Counted from the stretch's first letter, positions 15,609-24,945 are shown. The stretch: DNA of 64,000 nucleotides from Cognatishimia sp. MH4019 (GCF_020177595.1 NZ_JAHTBL010000007.1:62001-126000), one strand, 5' to 3'. The notes: generated by a model from the sequence alone, not told the origin. A program made the numbers and translations.

Positions 15609-16781
15609 TTAGGCCGCGTTCGGCAGAACCTGGGTGAGGTAGCCATTGTTGATCCTGGAACGGAACGTGATGCGCTCGGCGGTCGGTGTTTCCACCCAGT
15701 CATAGTCAAAATAGACGTTGCCCGCTTCAAGCTCCTCAGGGGTGTTGAGATCAGGGTTGGCCCAACATTTGAAATCGACCAAGGCACCCACATTGACCAT
15801 GCGTGAGCCGTAGGCGTTCACGCCCTCAACCACGTCCTCGAAATAGGTGCGATCCGCGTTGCGATCCACCGCCCAGAAGTGGGCCTGCATGATGCTCTCA
15901 TTGATCATGTCGGAAATACGGCGGCGCTTGAGCATCGCCCACTTGGGGTCAGCACTCAGGGTGCGGTTGCCCCAAAGACGGTAGCCATCACGCTGGATGA
16001 TGGTGGTGACCTCATTCTCATTGAGAATATTGGCCCGCGATGTCGTGTCACCCAAGGTGAAATCGATGGCACGGGCGGTGCCGGTGATCCCATCGATCAG
16101 GCGGTTCGATGGCGAGTGCCAGAACCCACGCTCAGCATCGGACTTGGCGATCACACCAGCCACGCGGGCGGATGCAGGGCGCACGATCTCGGTGCTGGTC
16201 GCGGTATCCCAGACCTTTACCCAGGGATCGACCAGATAGATGCGATCAGAACCGAAATTTTCACGGTAAGTGATGGCGTCCGCATCGGTCGAGTTGGGGC
16301 CATCCGCGATAATCACGGCGCGCAGCTTGGTGGCAATCGAGACCAGCTCAGAGACCACGGCTTGCTCCTGAGAGAACTCGGGGACCACGATAATGCGCGG
16401 CGCAACCTTGACCACGCTCTCAGCGGCCAAGAGCACTTGCAAGCCCTCAGGCTGGCCGGTCACATCGTCGGTGCCGCCGATGATATTGCTCAGCGTAGCG
16501 GCATCGTCGGCGCCTTCCTCAACGCGGATCACAACCACGACCGCGCCGATCTGGTCAAAGATGTCGTCAATGGCCGGTGCCAAGGTCCCATTAGCGCCCA
16601 AGCCAGCGGCATCAGAGCGCTTTCCCGCCACCAAGACCGGAGTATTGATCGGGAATTTGGCGGCATCGGCGTCGGGGGCTGTGCCCACAAGGCCAATGAC
16701 CGAGGAGCGCACGGTGCGGATCGGGCGTGTGCCGGTGTCGATCTCGACAACCTCGACGCCGTGGAGAAATTGCTCAGGCAT
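15609..16781 (-). CDS. FI: Contractile tail sheath protein (P2 gpFI-like)
   Basis: About 390 residues from the ATG at 16781, which is preceded by AAGGAGGC; upstream in-frame sequence is not part of the gene. The N-terminus (HGVEVVEIDTGTRPIRTVRSSVIGLVGTAPDA) and the C-terminal part (WGNRTLSADPKWAMLKRRRISDMINESI) are standard for sheath proteins. Its presence shows that the phage is a contractile-tailed (myovirus-type) particle rather than a siphovirus. Confidence 0.95.
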   Translation of the reverse strand: MPEQFLHGVEVVEIDTGTRPIRTVRSSVIGLVGTAPDADAAKFPINTPVLVAGKRSDAAGLGANGTLAPAIDDIFDQIGAVVVVIRVEEGADDAATLSNIIGGTDDVTGQPEGLQVLLAAESVVKVAPRIIVVPEFSQEQAVVSELVSIATKLRAVIIADGPNSTDADAITYRENFGSDRIYLVDPWVKVWDTATSTEIVRPASARVAGVIAKSDAERGFWHSPSNRLIDGITGTARAIDFTLGDTTSRANILNENEVTTIIQRDGYRLWGNRTLSADPKWAMLKRRRISDMINESIMQAHFWAVDRNADRTYFEDVVEGVNAYGSRMVNVGALVDFKCWANPDLNTPEELEAGNVYFDYDWVETPTAERITFRSRINNGYLTQVLPNAA

Positions 16782-17418
16782 GATTGTTGCCTCCTTCGTT
16801 AAGAGCAGTTGCGTTTTGGATTTGGGTGATTGCGGCCTGCACCTCTTGGGCAAGCTGCGTGAATGTCGCCGCGATCTGATCCTCGACCTGATCAAGCGGC
16901 ACGGCCTCATCGGTTGCGACCACGATTGCGCTGCGGCCTCTCGCGCGCAGACCGGCGGCGATACCGATCAGCTCAAGAAAGGCATCGGCCTTGGCGATGA
17001 TGTTTGCAGCGAGTGCGGCCTTAGTGATGCCAGCGCCTTCGGCCTCTGCGGCAAGCATAGCGGCTTGACCAGGTGTTGCGGTGCCTACCTCAAAAGCGCG
17101 GGCAGCTTCCTCCTTGACCTTCCAAGTGTCGCGTTCGGCAACTGTGGCACCGCCAGTGAGTGCAACCAGATAGTTGGCGTGTTCCTGGTCAAGACGGGCA
17201 AAGGCCGCTTTTTGAAGGCTCTCGCGGGTCGCGGGCGGCGGTGCGATAGTTACAGGCTGACCTTTACTATCGCCGTCAATTGTATGACCCGACTTCTGGC
17301 CGTCGAGGAGCTGCGCATATCTTTCGTCCGTAATATCAACGGCGTCGTCTGGGATTTGATCCCCATGAACCGCGCGGCTGTAGAAGCCCTTGGTCTGTGC
17401 TGAATAAAGCATTCTCAT
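16774..17418 (-). CDS. Putative tail fibre assembly/tail accessory protein
   Basis: About 214 residues from the ATG at 17418, immediately after the fibre gene. The first 35 residues (MRMLYSAQTKGFYSRAVHG...DAVDITDERYAQLLDGQ) look like the N-terminal domain of tail-fibre assembly chaperones. The C-terminal half is alanine-rich and helical. It overlaps the sheath ATG region by 8 bases. Its place directly behind a fibre gene supports a chaperone role; the exact function is inferred. Confidence 0.65.
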   Translation of the reverse strand: MRMLYSAQTKGFYSRAVHGDQIPDDAVDITDERYAQLLDGQKSGHTIDGDSKGQPVTIAPPPATRESLQKAAFARLDQEHANYLVALTGGATVAERDTWKVKEEAARAFEVGTATPGQAAMLAAEAEGAGITKAALAANIIAKADAFLELIGIAAGLRARGRSAIVVATDEAVPLDQVEDQIAATFTQLAQEVQAAITQIQNATALNEGGNNHA

Positions 17419-17419
17419 G

Positions 17420-18118
17420 TCAGTCTCCGATTGCCAGCCACCAGAACGGTGCGGATGAAAGCTGGCCGGTCGAATTTGCGTCACCGTTCATGTTGCCTCG
17501 AAATACTGCTTGGGTGTTTGTGATCGCACCCGCCATCATCACCAGGTGCACGTTCGTGGCATACGTGACAAAATCATGGGTCGCGATGACAGACCGACAG
17601 CCATTCGGAAACGCGAGAGGGAAGGTGATATATGTGTAATTGCTCGCTGTCGCAGACGCGCCCCATTGCATAATCAGACCCGATGGAAAGCGCTGCCAGC
17701 CTGTCGCGCCAAAACCACCCGACCATTCATCTTTGCGATAAAAACGACCGTCGATTGCACCACTATTGACGTCTGCCTCCGATAGCTTGTCGGTAAGCGA
17801 CTGCGTTACCGTTGCCGCAAAATTAGGATTATCCCCAAAGGCCGCTGCCAACTCATTAAGAGTGTCAAGAGCAGCGGGCGCACCACCGATCAAAGCGGCG
17901 ATTGCCGCGTCTAGATCGGCTTGCGTTAAAGATGCATTTTGAAGTTGCTGTAATTGAGCCTTGAGCCATGCCGTGCGATTGGCCAGCGCTTGATGTGGCA
18001 CGTTTGTGATGCCCTGACCTTGCGCCAAATTAGGAGGTCCACCGACAACGGGATCGGTTTGCTCGATCTGATAAATCTCAGCATCCCAAAGCGCTTGCTC
18101 TTGTAATCCTGGCATCAT
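17420..18118 (-). CDS. Tail fibre protein
   Basis: 232 residues, short for a fibre. An N-terminal attachment part is followed by TQADLDAAIAALIGGAPAALDTLNELAAAFGDN, a stretch widespread in P2-type fibres. The C-terminal GWQRFPSGLIMQWGAS...TYITFPLAFPNGCRSVIATH block is a common receptor-binding fibre tip. It overlaps the gpI gene by 4 bases. The receptor is not deducible. Base composition is more AT-rich than in the neighbouring tail genes, consistent with frequent exchange of fibre tips. Confidence 0.85.
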   Translation of the reverse strand: MMPGLQEQALWDAEIYQIEQTDPVVGGPPNLAQGQGITNVPHQALANRTAWLKAQLQQLQNASLTQADLDAAIAALIGGAPAALDTLNELAAAFGDNPNFAATVTQSLTDKLSEADVNSGAIDGRFYRKDEWSGGFGATGWQRFPSGLIMQWGASATASNYTYITFPLAFPNGCRSVIATHDFVTYATNVHLVMMAGAITNTQAVFRGNMNGDANSTGQLSSAPFWWLAIGD

Positions 18119-18687
18119 GCTACTCCATGTGTGAATTGCCCGTCATTGGTGATACGGGCGTTGTAGGTGTTGAGCGCCTCGGTAAAGTCGAGGGCCTTGA
18201 GGTGGCATCGAATGGGGGCAACATCGCGCAAGATCGCGCGCACTTGATTGGCCTGATCGACGGTGATGGGGCGCACCAGCTTGACGCGATACTCGGCCCA
18301 GTGGTCTGGCTCCGCGTAGGTGATCGAGCCATCATAGCTAGCCGCGCCATCATAGAAATCCCAGCCGTAACGCTCGATCACCTCGGCATCGCCGTAGCCC
18401 GCTGATTTGAGCGCCGCCTGGACCGATTGCAGGGTTCCTTTGAGGCGATGCACATGGATGGAATTGCGCAGCACCTCACGCTTTGCACTTTCTGACCAGT
18501 CGTGATCCCAAGTCTCCACCGAGAGCGCCCAAGCCATCCACGGCAAAAGCTCCTCAGGGCATGTGTCCGCATTCCAAAGTTTTGAGATCGGCGCATCGAT
18601 GCCCACCGTGCGCTCAGCAATCACCGTTTCGATTGCGCGCTCTGAGGCGGTGGCATTGGGGGGCAAAAGGCGATCAATATCAGACAT
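18115..18687 (-). CDS. I: Baseplate wedge protein I (P2 gpI-like)
   Basis: 190 residues. LLPPNATASERAIETVIAERTVGIDAPISKLWNADTCPEELLPWMAWALSVETWD is the classical gpI signature, followed by HRLKGTLQSVQAALKSAGYGDAEVIERYG. It is a wedge component that links the baseplate to the fibre encoded next. It overlaps the gpJ gene by 8 bases. Confidence 0.93.
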   Translation of the reverse strand: MSDIDRLLPPNATASERAIETVIAERTVGIDAPISKLWNADTCPEELLPWMAWALSVETWDHDWSESAKREVLRNSIHVHRLKGTLQSVQAALKSAGYGDAEVIERYGWDFYDGAASYDGSITYAEPDHWAEYRVKLVRPITVDQANQVRAILRDVAPIRCHLKALDFTEALNTYNARITNDGQFTHGVA

Positions 18688-19576
18688 CGCGGCCTCCCAC
18701 AGTCACTGTGATGCCGGTGCAGAAGGCGGAAGCATCTGGATCGATCACGACGGATGCGGCTGGCTGGGTGAGCGTTACGTCTTGGACACCAGCCTGATAG
18801 AGCGCAGCATGCAAGCCCGCGATTGTGATGTCATGGCCGAGCCGATGACGCTCAGCGACAAAGGCTCCGACAGCGGCAATAGACGCTTGCCGGACCAGCT
18901 CCTCGCCAGGGCCTTCATAGAGGGTGAGCTCAGCCTCGACCGTGTATTCGAGGACACTTGCAGCCTCGACCGTCACCAAGTCAGTCAATGGGCGGCGCGG
19001 CTCAAGGTTATCGGCGATCAGCTCAAGCAAGGCCGCATCCGGCACCCCGTTGCCTTCTGTCGATAGAGCAATGACGCGCACCTCACCAGGATTGGCCGTT
19101 TGCAGGATTGCAACGTCCTTGACCGCAGCCGCTGCGCTCAGCGCCCAAAACGTATAGGAGCCGATAGAGCCAGCGGTGGTGAACCCCTCAGGCGCAAGCT
19201 GGACGCGAGCGCGCAAGCGAGCATCATCCTCTAGGAGCTCCTCGATGGGAGGGCTTACCGATGCATCGGCCTCTTGGACCACCAATCGCTTGACACCATA
19301 GAAGGCGGCGAGATGATCCAGAACGGCACCAGAGGCAAAGGCCAAGAGGTTGCCAGCGCCTGCGTCTTGAACGGCGGCGCGCAAGATGAGCTCGCGATAG
19401 CTATCCTCTTGGAGGAGCTTGACCAGCGGCTCACTCTCCAGCTCCAGTGCTGGCGCAAGGTGTGGTGCAAGCTCGATCAGACGGGCTTTGCGAGCTGCAA
19501 AGATGGTCTCAAAATCAGGTTGCTCGATGATCTGAGGCGCGGGCAAACGGTCGAGTTTGATGGCTGTGAAACTCAT
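18680..19576 (-). CDS. J: Baseplate wedge protein J (P2 gpJ-like)
   Basis: 298 residues. The IIEQPDFETIFAARKARLIELAP start and the LAAFYGVKRLV segment fit the gpJ/Mu gp47-type wedge family. It assembles with gpW and gpI around the hub. It overlaps the gpW gene by 4 bases; the W-J-I-fibre order is that of P2. Confidence 0.92.
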   Translation of the reverse strand: MSFTAIKLDRLPAPQIIEQPDFETIFAARKARLIELAPHLAPALELESEPLVKLLQEDSYRELILRAAVQDAGAGNLLAFASGAVLDHLAAFYGVKRLVVQEADASVSPPIEELLEDDARLRARVQLAPEGFTTAGSIGSYTFWALSAAAAVKDVAILQTANPGEVRVIALSTEGNGVPDAALLELIADNLEPRRPLTDLVTVEAASVLEYTVEAELTLYEGPGEELVRQASIAAVGAFVAERHRLGHDITIAGLHAALYQAGVQDVTLTQPAASVVIDPDASAFCTGITVTVGGRDV

Positions 19577-19941
19577 AGCACCACCCCATCCAGCCGGATT
19601 TCCTCGCCATTGGGTAGATACTGCGCATCAATTGTGATTGAGATGCGCCCATCCTCCAGCTCTGCAGGCAACGCCTCGGCCTGGACGCGCGTGACCCGCA
19701 AGCGCGGCTCCCACTTGCGCAGGGCATCGACGGTTGCCGCATAGATCAGGGCCAAGGTGAGCGGTGTCAGGTTGGTATCGATAAGGTCAAAGAGCCCAGA
19801 CCCATAGTCACGGCGCATGACACGCGAACCCAGAGGCGTAATCAGGATGTCGCGCACCGATTGGCGCAAGTGATCCAAGCTATCGATGGCGCGACCGTTG
19901 TTTGCGTTAAGACCAATCACACTCATCTCAACCTCCCGCAA
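19573..19941 (-). CDS. W: Baseplate protein W (gpW/gp25-like)
   Basis: 122 residues. SLDHLRQSVRDILITPLGSRVMRRDYGSGLFDLID is the gp25/gpW lysozyme-like baseplate signature with the conserved arginine-rich stretch. It is a wedge core protein. It overlaps the PAAR gene by 14 bases. Confidence 0.92.
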   Translation of the reverse strand: MREVEMSVIGLNANNGRAIDSLDHLRQSVRDILITPLGSRVMRRDYGSGLFDLIDTNLTPLTLALIYAATVDALRKWEPRLRVTRVQAEALPAELEDGRISITIDAQYLPNGEEIRLDGVVL

Positions 19942-20221
19942 ACACAGTGGATGCGCCTGAGGCGACCGATGAACCGCAGCTCACCGGATCGCCAACGCGG
20001 CCAAGTTGCTTACCGTTGACGTAGACAGTGCTTGATCCGCTTCCCAAAGCGCCAGCGTGTGTCTCAGGGATTGAGGGGCAGGTGTGAGGGAGCCAAGCAT
20101 CACCCTGCCGATGTGCAGCAAGGCCCTCGATGTAAACGTCACTGCTTCCCTGCGCGTTTCCGCGCGAAGGCCAACAGCCATGCCCAGTGCAAACATCTGA
20201 TATGCGTGCGGTTTTCGGCAT
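19928..20221 (-). CDS. PAAR-repeat spike-tip protein
   Basis: 97 residues. The sequence shows the PAAR pattern: RISDVCTGHGCWPSR, an HTCPSIPETHAG middle and VNGKQLGRVGDPVSCGS near the end. His and Cys residues can hold a metal at the tip. PAAR proteins sharpen the spike of contractile devices. The gene lies between spike gpV and gpW, so it caps the gpV trimer. A separate PAAR gene inside a P2-type module is less usual than in secretion systems. Confidence 0.85.
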   Translation of the reverse strand: MPKTARISDVCTGHGCWPSRGNAQGSSDVYIEGLAAHRQGDAWLPHTCPSIPETHAGALGSGSSTVYVNGKQLGRVGDPVSCGSSVASGASTVFAGG

Positions 20222-20658
20222 CAGTTTAGATCAATCCTTGCGCCGTTAACTTTGACTTTTCCGCCCGCAATAATGTCGATATCGCCGGTGGCGTTGATGC
20301 TGAGTTTCCCGCTGGTGCGGTCATGCTCGATGAAAGAGCCATTGCCAAAATCTGTGCGGCGCACATCACTGGAACCAGCATTTGCCTGATTGGCACCGTT
20401 GTTGATCGCGCAGACAATCACCCCTTGGGTCAGATTGCCTGAGGTCGAGACAACAAGAACCTCCTCGCCAGGCTCATAGACAATCCAATCCTTGTCACCA
20501 CCCGCGCGCAGTTGTCCCATCCGCAACCAGCCGGTTAGGAGCTCTCCAACGCGCACCCGCGCTTTGGGTGGGCTGGTATATCGGGCTTCCTCGATCACCC
20601 CGATCTGGGCGATATTGGCAAGGCGACGGTCATTTTCAGTGGTTTCAAAATCGCTCAT
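20221..20658 (-). CDS. V: Baseplate assembly/spike protein V (P2 gpV-like)
   Basis: 145 residues. An OB-like N-terminal part (NIAQIGVIEEARYTSPPKARVRVGELLTGWLRM) is followed by VYEPGEEVLVVSTSGNLTQGVIVCAIN, then a short beta-helix end (HDRTSGKLSINATGDIDIIAGGKVKVNG). It forms the membrane-piercing trimer, tipped by the adjacent PAAR protein. The gene starts the baseplate block. Confidence 0.92.
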   Translation of the reverse strand: MSDFETTENDRRLANIAQIGVIEEARYTSPPKARVRVGELLTGWLRMGQLRAGGDKDWIVYEPGEEVLVVSTSGNLTQGVIVCAINNGANQANAGSSDVRRTDFGNGSFIEHDRTSGKLSINATGDIDIIAGGKVKVNGARIDLN

Positions 20659-21113
20659 GCTGCACCCCGAATGATGGGTTCATCTTGGGGGCGCACCACT
20701 TGGCCATGATAGGCGGCGATGGTGCCGGTGACAGTGAAGCGCAAGGCGCTGGCCACATCCTGATCGCGGATGGTGTCGCGCCACTCAGCCAGCACGATGC
20801 GGGCCTTTTCGCTGATCTGATCGATCTCAGGATCAGCCTCAAAATCCAGAAATACGGGATCGGCCACCAAGTTGGTGATCAGGGGCTCGACCTCCAGGCT
20901 ATCGATGGCATCGGCGCGCAGCTCGGCGCGCACAACGCCCTCAAATTGGGTGCGGCGCTCCCAGTCACCCTCCAGCCCACCGGCTGAGGTAAATTTGAGT
21001 TGCTCGACCATCACCACAACGGCAACGTGATCCCAGATCGTCTCCACTGCCTCAGGCAAGGTGGCGATCAGGCGGGCTTTGAGCTCCTCAGAAAGGCGGG
21101 TGCGCAGGCGCAT
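20655..21113 (-). CDS. Putative tail completion/terminator protein
   Basis: 152 residues without a motif that I recognise firmly. It starts RLRTRLSEELKARLIATLPEAVETIW, as in minor tail/terminator-like proteins. It lies between the head-connector gene and the spike gene, overlapping gpV by 4 bases, the position of gpR/gpS-type tail completion proteins in P2. The role is inferred from position and size. Confidence 0.55.
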   Translation of the reverse strand: MRLRTRLSEELKARLIATLPEAVETIWDHVAVVVMVEQLKFTSAGGLEGDWERRTQFEGVVRAELRADAIDSLEVEPLITNLVADPVFLDFEADPEIDQISEKARIVLAEWRDTIRDQDVASALRFTVTGTIAAYHGQVVRPQDEPIIRGAA

Positions 21114-21122
21114 GAACGGTCC

Positions 21123-21545
21123 TCAGATAGCGCCGAGCCAGGCGGTGTCAGCGCTGGCTTGGCCTTGTGTTTCGTCAGCCGGATCAGCGGGGGTGACCTT
21201 GGCCACCAGCTCCTCGAAACGGCTCATCAATCCTTTGACTTTCGCCTCGACCTCATCGGCATCGAGGAACCGGTATTCGACCGATCCCTCCAGACGCCCC
21301 ACCTTTGCCGCGCCATCGAGCGCGAAGGTGTTGAGCCAGGGAAAGACGCTGGCCAAGGCGCGCACGGTGAGCGCCTCGGTCCATTCTTGCTCCAGGCCCT
21401 CAGGCGCAACCGCCACACCGGCGGCACTTGCGAGAGCGCGCTCGGCGATCTCGATGTGCTTGCTGAGGAGAGCCTCTGGAACCTCGCTTGGGAGGTTGGC
21501 AAAGGCTCTGATCTCAGCCGGTGTGACAGTTGCGACCTCAGGCAT
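21123..21545 (-). CDS. Putative head completion / head-tail connector (P2 gpL-like position)
   Basis: 140 residues, helical. The VTPAEIRAFANLPSEVPEALLSKHIEIAERALASAAG opening and a WTEALTVRALASVFPWLNTF helix resemble small connector (gp6/gpL-like) proteins that attach under the portal. It directly follows the capsid gene by 2 bases. The homology is weak by eye; the context is strong. Confidence 0.6.
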   Translation of the reverse strand: MPEVATVTPAEIRAFANLPSEVPEALLSKHIEIAERALASAAGVAVAPEGLEQEWTEALTVRALASVFPWLNTFALDGAAKVGRLEGSVEYRFLDADEVEAKVKGLMSRFEELVAKVTPADPADETQGQASADTAWLGAI

Positions 21546-21547
21546 GG

Positions 21548-22483
21548 TTACTCGCCCAAGACAGCGGCTTGCTTGACCGCCACCTCGTAATCCACCGCCA
21601 TATCGAAGGTGTACTCAAGGACCCGCTTGCGCGAGTGGTAGGAGCGATCACGGCGCACATCAGTGCTCACGCCATAGACCAGGTTTTTCAGCGGCGTGAA
21701 CGCCACCGAGCCGCGCGGCATGTCAGGGTGGGCCTCGATGGGCTTGCCTTCAAAGCGGCGCAACGGGCTATCGGCATTCATCGCCGTGCCGGTGATCGGC
21801 GCATTGAGCTCGCGCGCATAATTATCGGCATCGGCCTCATTCATGAGGAACACCGAGGAGCTGCGGAACCGCGTGTCAGACGCATCCATGATGGTGCGCA
21901 GTGACGCGATCCAGCCATCGGTCGCGGGATCGATGTTGATCTTAGGCGTGTTGTCCGCATCGCGCATGATCTGGAGCCAACCTTTGTTGAGCCGGATGAA
22001 CTTGGCCGCGCGATCCGCGCCCGCCGCATCATCAGCGATGCCGTTGAAACCCAGATCGACCAGATCGGTGGTAAGGCGAGTATTGAAACCCGTCTCGATT
22101 TCTTTGAGAAGGTTGGGATTGTCCTTGTTTTCACGCAAGAAATCCAAGGTCAGGGTGGGGAAAAGCTGCACATCGAGGGCGGTCAGCTTGCAGCCGAACT
22201 CAGCGGCATCGCCGAATTGACCCTGATCAGGGTCAGTGCCTTGGGGAACGCGCACCAGTTGGCGGCGCATGATGTCCAGCACGTCCACATCCTTGGTCAG
22301 GCGGCTCATGCGTTCGGTTGTGATCTTTGTCAGGAAAGTGTCCTGGAAAAGCATCGAGATCAGGCGTGATGCGGCCTGTGGTTTCAGCTCGCCGCCATTG
22401 CGCAGGTCCTCGGCATCGATCATGCCTTTGGAAACCGCGACAATATCGTCGATCTGTTGGCCGTTGATGGTGATCAGGCTCAT
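21548..22483 (-). CDS. N: Major capsid protein (P2 gpN-like)
   Basis: 311 residues. LKPQAASRLISMLFQDTFLTKITTERMSRLTKDVDVLDI, FNTRLTTDLVDLGFNGIAD and LNKGWLQIMRD are typical of P2-type capsid proteins. GSVAFTPLKNLVYGVSTDVRRDRSYHSRKRVLEYTFDMAVDYEVAV forms the C-terminal part. It is a HK97-fold shell protein, unlike the Mu gpT capsid, showing that the head comes from the P2 type. It overlaps the scaffold/protease gene by 4 bases. Confidence 0.9.
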   Translation of the reverse strand: MSLITINGQQIDDIVAVSKGMIDAEDLRNGGELKPQAASRLISMLFQDTFLTKITTERMSRLTKDVDVLDIMRRQLVRVPQGTDPDQGQFGDAAEFGCKLTALDVQLFPTLTLDFLRENKDNPNLLKEIETGFNTRLTTDLVDLGFNGIADDAAGADRAAKFIRLNKGWLQIMRDADNTPKINIDPATDGWIASLRTIMDASDTRFRSSSVFLMNEADADNYARELNAPITGTAMNADSPLRRFEGKPIEAHPDMPRGSVAFTPLKNLVYGVSTDVRRDRSYHSRKRVLEYTFDMAVDYEVAVKQAAVLGE

Positions 22484-23424
22484 GCGAAGCTCTCCTCGGT
22501 TGCGCCCGTGGTTGGGTCGGTTTCGGTCACGCCCTTGGCCAGCGCCTTGGTCACCGCATCATCGATCTTTTGATCAATGCTTTTTTCGGTGCCTTTGGGC
22601 TCGCCAACGGCTTTTTTCACGGCTTTGGCGATCTTGGTGTCCAGATCATCCGCATCCGCATTAGGGGCAGGATCAGGCACATCGATGCCGTTGGCCTTCA
22701 AAAGCTCTTTGGCTTTTTCCAGCTCAGCCGCATCGGCCTTGGGGGCAGGATCGCCAGCCGGTTGGCTTGCTTCCTTGAGCGCATCGGGCAGGACGCTTTT
22801 CAGCGTTTCGGCCACCAGCGCTTGGACCTCATCTTTGGTCATGTCAGTCTCCTCGACAGGTTCTTGGTTGGGCGCGCCGGTCAGCGCTTTTATGAGACGT
22901 GCGATCAAGCTGATCTCAGCGTCTTTCTCGGTGTAGCGGGGGAGGGCTGGATCATCCGGCCCAGGCTCCATGCGAGCGATCCCAGCCAAAGAGATGCCAG
23001 TCAGCTCGCCGGATTTCAGTTGCTTCCAGAGGTCAGGATCACCGATCTGGATGCCTACGGCCCAAGAGCCCTCAGGCTCATCAGGGAAAAGCGGGTCACC
23101 TTTGCGCACCAGCCAGGTTTCGGCCACATAGGCCATCTCACTGGTGAATGAGTGCTCGGTGTCGATGTTCTTGAGGCGACCCTCGCGCATGAACTCGGCT
23201 TGAGCTTTGCGGATCGTGTCGGCATCGGCGGTGTCGCCGTGCGCATCCTCTTGGTCAGGCGCATAGACTACGCCATAAGCGCGCATCATATCGTCATTTT
23301 TGACCACCAAATCGAAAGCGGCGGCGCGCTCACCATCGGCGGCTTTCAAGGTTAGGCCCTTACCCGTGGCCGGTGTTTTGACCAGCGAAAGAAAGCTCAC
23401 TGAAAGGTCTGTTAGCTTAGCCAA
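22480..23424 (-). CDS. Capsid maturation protease/scaffold (XkdF or gpO-like)
   Basis: 314 residues in two parts. The first 160 residues contain LVVKNDDMMRAYGVVYAPDQEDAHGDTADADTIRKAQAEFM, NIDTEHSFTSEMAYVAETW and GSWAVGIQIGD, the look of XkdF-type phage proteases. The C-terminal 130 residues are lysine/alanine/aspartate-rich and probably act as scaffold. It is the first gene of the leftward capsid-tail operon and reads divergently from the portal gene. Confidence 0.75.
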   Translation of the reverse strand: MAKLTDLSVSFLSLVKTPATGKGLTLKAADGERAAAFDLVVKNDDMMRAYGVVYAPDQEDAHGDTADADTIRKAQAEFMREGRLKNIDTEHSFTSEMAYVAETWLVRKGDPLFPDEPEGSWAVGIQIGDPDLWKQLKSGELTGISLAGIARMEPGPDDPALPRYTEKDAEISLIARLIKALTGAPNQEPVEETDMTKDEVQALVAETLKSVLPDALKEASQPAGDPAPKADAAELEKAKELLKANGIDVPDPAPNADADDLDTKIAKAVKKAVGEPKGTEKSIDQKIDDAVTKALAKGVTETDPTTGATEESFA

Positions 23425-23649
23425 GGCAAGGGCCTCCTCTGGTTTCGTGGCGTCAGGATTTGGCCCGACCTAGATCATGGCGCTCTCCAGTTTTGTCTCC
23501 TTGTCGGGCTCACCAACAATTCTGATAATTCACTCTTGCCCGATCAGTTAATGCCGTGCCAGATAGGTGGGCGGGTTCTGGTTTATATCTAAACTTTCAA
23601 TGCCTTAGAGGGATATTGCCGCTTTATTTTGCGCGGTATCTCTTTGCTC
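23425..23649. promoter_or_regulatory. Divergent late promoter region of the prophage
   Basis: 225 bases without a gene separate the leftward capsid operon from the rightward portal operon, so both late promoters should lie here. An imperfect Ogr-type dyad, TTGT-N11-ACAA, is at 23501-23519; P2 late promoters use a TTGT-N12-ACAA element. TATATCT near 23583 and TGATAAT near 23522 are AT-rich -10 candidates. No strong -35 was found, as expected for activator-dependent late promoters. Confidence 0.5.
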
Positions 23650-24930
23650 ATGAGCAAAGATGAAACCAAACCCGCAGGCTCCGAAACCGAGGCCCAATCC
23701 ACCGCCGAGGCGGTCACCATCTCGGTGCATAAATCCGAGATCGATGGCTTGCTCACGTCACGGGCCGAGGTCGGCTTGGATGGTGAGTTTCTCTGGCCGA
23801 TCCCAGTGCGCAATCTCTCAGCGCTTTACCGTGCCAGCGCCGAGCATAGCCGCGCGATCCATGTGAAGGCCGAGGGCGCATTCGGGGGTGGTCTCTTGGG
23901 TGAGGCCGAGCGGATCGAGGAGCTTTGCGATACCGGCGCGACTGAGCTTTTCATGTTGCTCGACCTCGATCTCGGCACCTATGGCAATGCATTCCTCCAA
24001 GTGATCCGATCCAGCGATGGCGAGCGCATCATCGGCTTGCGGCGCTTGCCCGCGATCACCATGAGCCGCTTTCGCGATGGCTATCTCCAGCGGATCGGTA
24101 AGCCCAATGGCGACACCCGCAAGGTGACATTCACCGCCCGCGAGATAGTTCACTTGCGCGAGCCTTGCCCGATGGGGCGGCGCTATGCCTTGCCCACATG
24201 GATCGGCGCTGAGGGGATGCTGGAGCTGGCGCTGGCTGCGACCCGCTATAACGCCTCGTTTTTCAAGAATAACGCGATACCTGAGTATGCGATCACGTTC
24301 AAAGGCCTGACCCCATCCGCCGCGCAGAAAAAGGCGATCCAAGACTTTTTCCGCAATGAGCACCAGGGGCTCGACAACGCCCACCGCACACTGGTCATGA
24401 CCACTGGCGAGGAGGGTGAGATCGACATCAAGCGCCTCACCGCTGAGGTCAAAGATGGTGATTTCCTCAAGCTGATCGATGCCGCACGGGATCGCATCCC
24501 CGTGGCGCACGGCACCCCCCCGCGCGTCCTTGGCATCATGACCGCTGGCCAGCTCGGCGGCGGTGGCGAGGTGACTGGGCAACTTTTCACTTTTGAGCAC
24601 CTAACCCTCAAACCCAAGAGAAGGCGCATGCTGGACCAGCTCCGCCCGCTCCTCAAAGAGCTGGGCCTCAAGCCAGGCAATGCCGATGCAACGCTTGGCG
24701 CGGGCGAGATCGCATTCCGCCCGCTCGATTTGACCCCACCAGGCGACGACGCCAAGGACCTGCCAGGGCTGGTAAACGCAGGGATCATCACTGCCGAGGA
24801 GGCGCGTGTGCTCATGCCCGCTTTGGCCAATTTCGCTCAGAGCGGCTCAGCGGCCTCAGGAGCGCCAGTAGAACGCTCGGCACCATCTGGGTCGATGGAT
24901 GCCCTCGTGGCCCTCCTGGCGCGGTCCTGA
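23650..24930 (+). CDS. Q: Portal protein (P2 gpQ/PBSX type)
   Basis: About 426 residues from the ATG at 23650; an in-frame TTG at 23629 is less likely. The block LYRASAEHSRAIHVKAEGAFGGGL, LLDLDLGTYGNAFLQVIR and ETARYNASFFKNNAIPEYAI-like helices fit the gpQ/PBSX portal family. It forms the dodecameric DNA gate of the head. It heads the rightward operon and is followed by terminase after 15 bases. Confidence 0.92.
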   Translation: MSKDETKPAGSETEAQSTAEAVTISVHKSEIDGLLTSRAEVGLDGEFLWPIPVRNLSALYRASAEHSRAIHVKAEGAFGGGLLGEAERIEELCDTGATELFMLLDLDLGTYGNAFLQVIRSSDGERIIGLRRLPAITMSRFRDGYLQRIGKPNGDTRKVTFTAREIVHLREPCPMGRRYALPTWIGAEGMLELALAATRYNASFFKNNAIPEYAITFKGLTPSAAQKKAIQDFFRNEHQGLDNAHRTLVMTTGEEGEIDIKRLTAEVKDGDFLKLIDAARDRIPVAHGTPPRVLGIMTAGQLGGGGEVTGQLFTFEHLTLKPKRRRMLDQLRPLLKELGLKPGNADATLGAGEIAFRPLDLTPPGDDAKDLPGLVNAGIITAEEARVLMPALANFAQSGSAASGAPVERSAPSGSMDALVALLARS

Positions 24931-24945
24931 GGGGTCTGAGTGGCA

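Noticed and set aside
23501-23519. Perfect P2-type Ogr box in the late promoter region
   Set aside because: The spacing is 11 rather than 12 bases, so I keep it only as a weak candidate within the regulatory region and not as a defined site.
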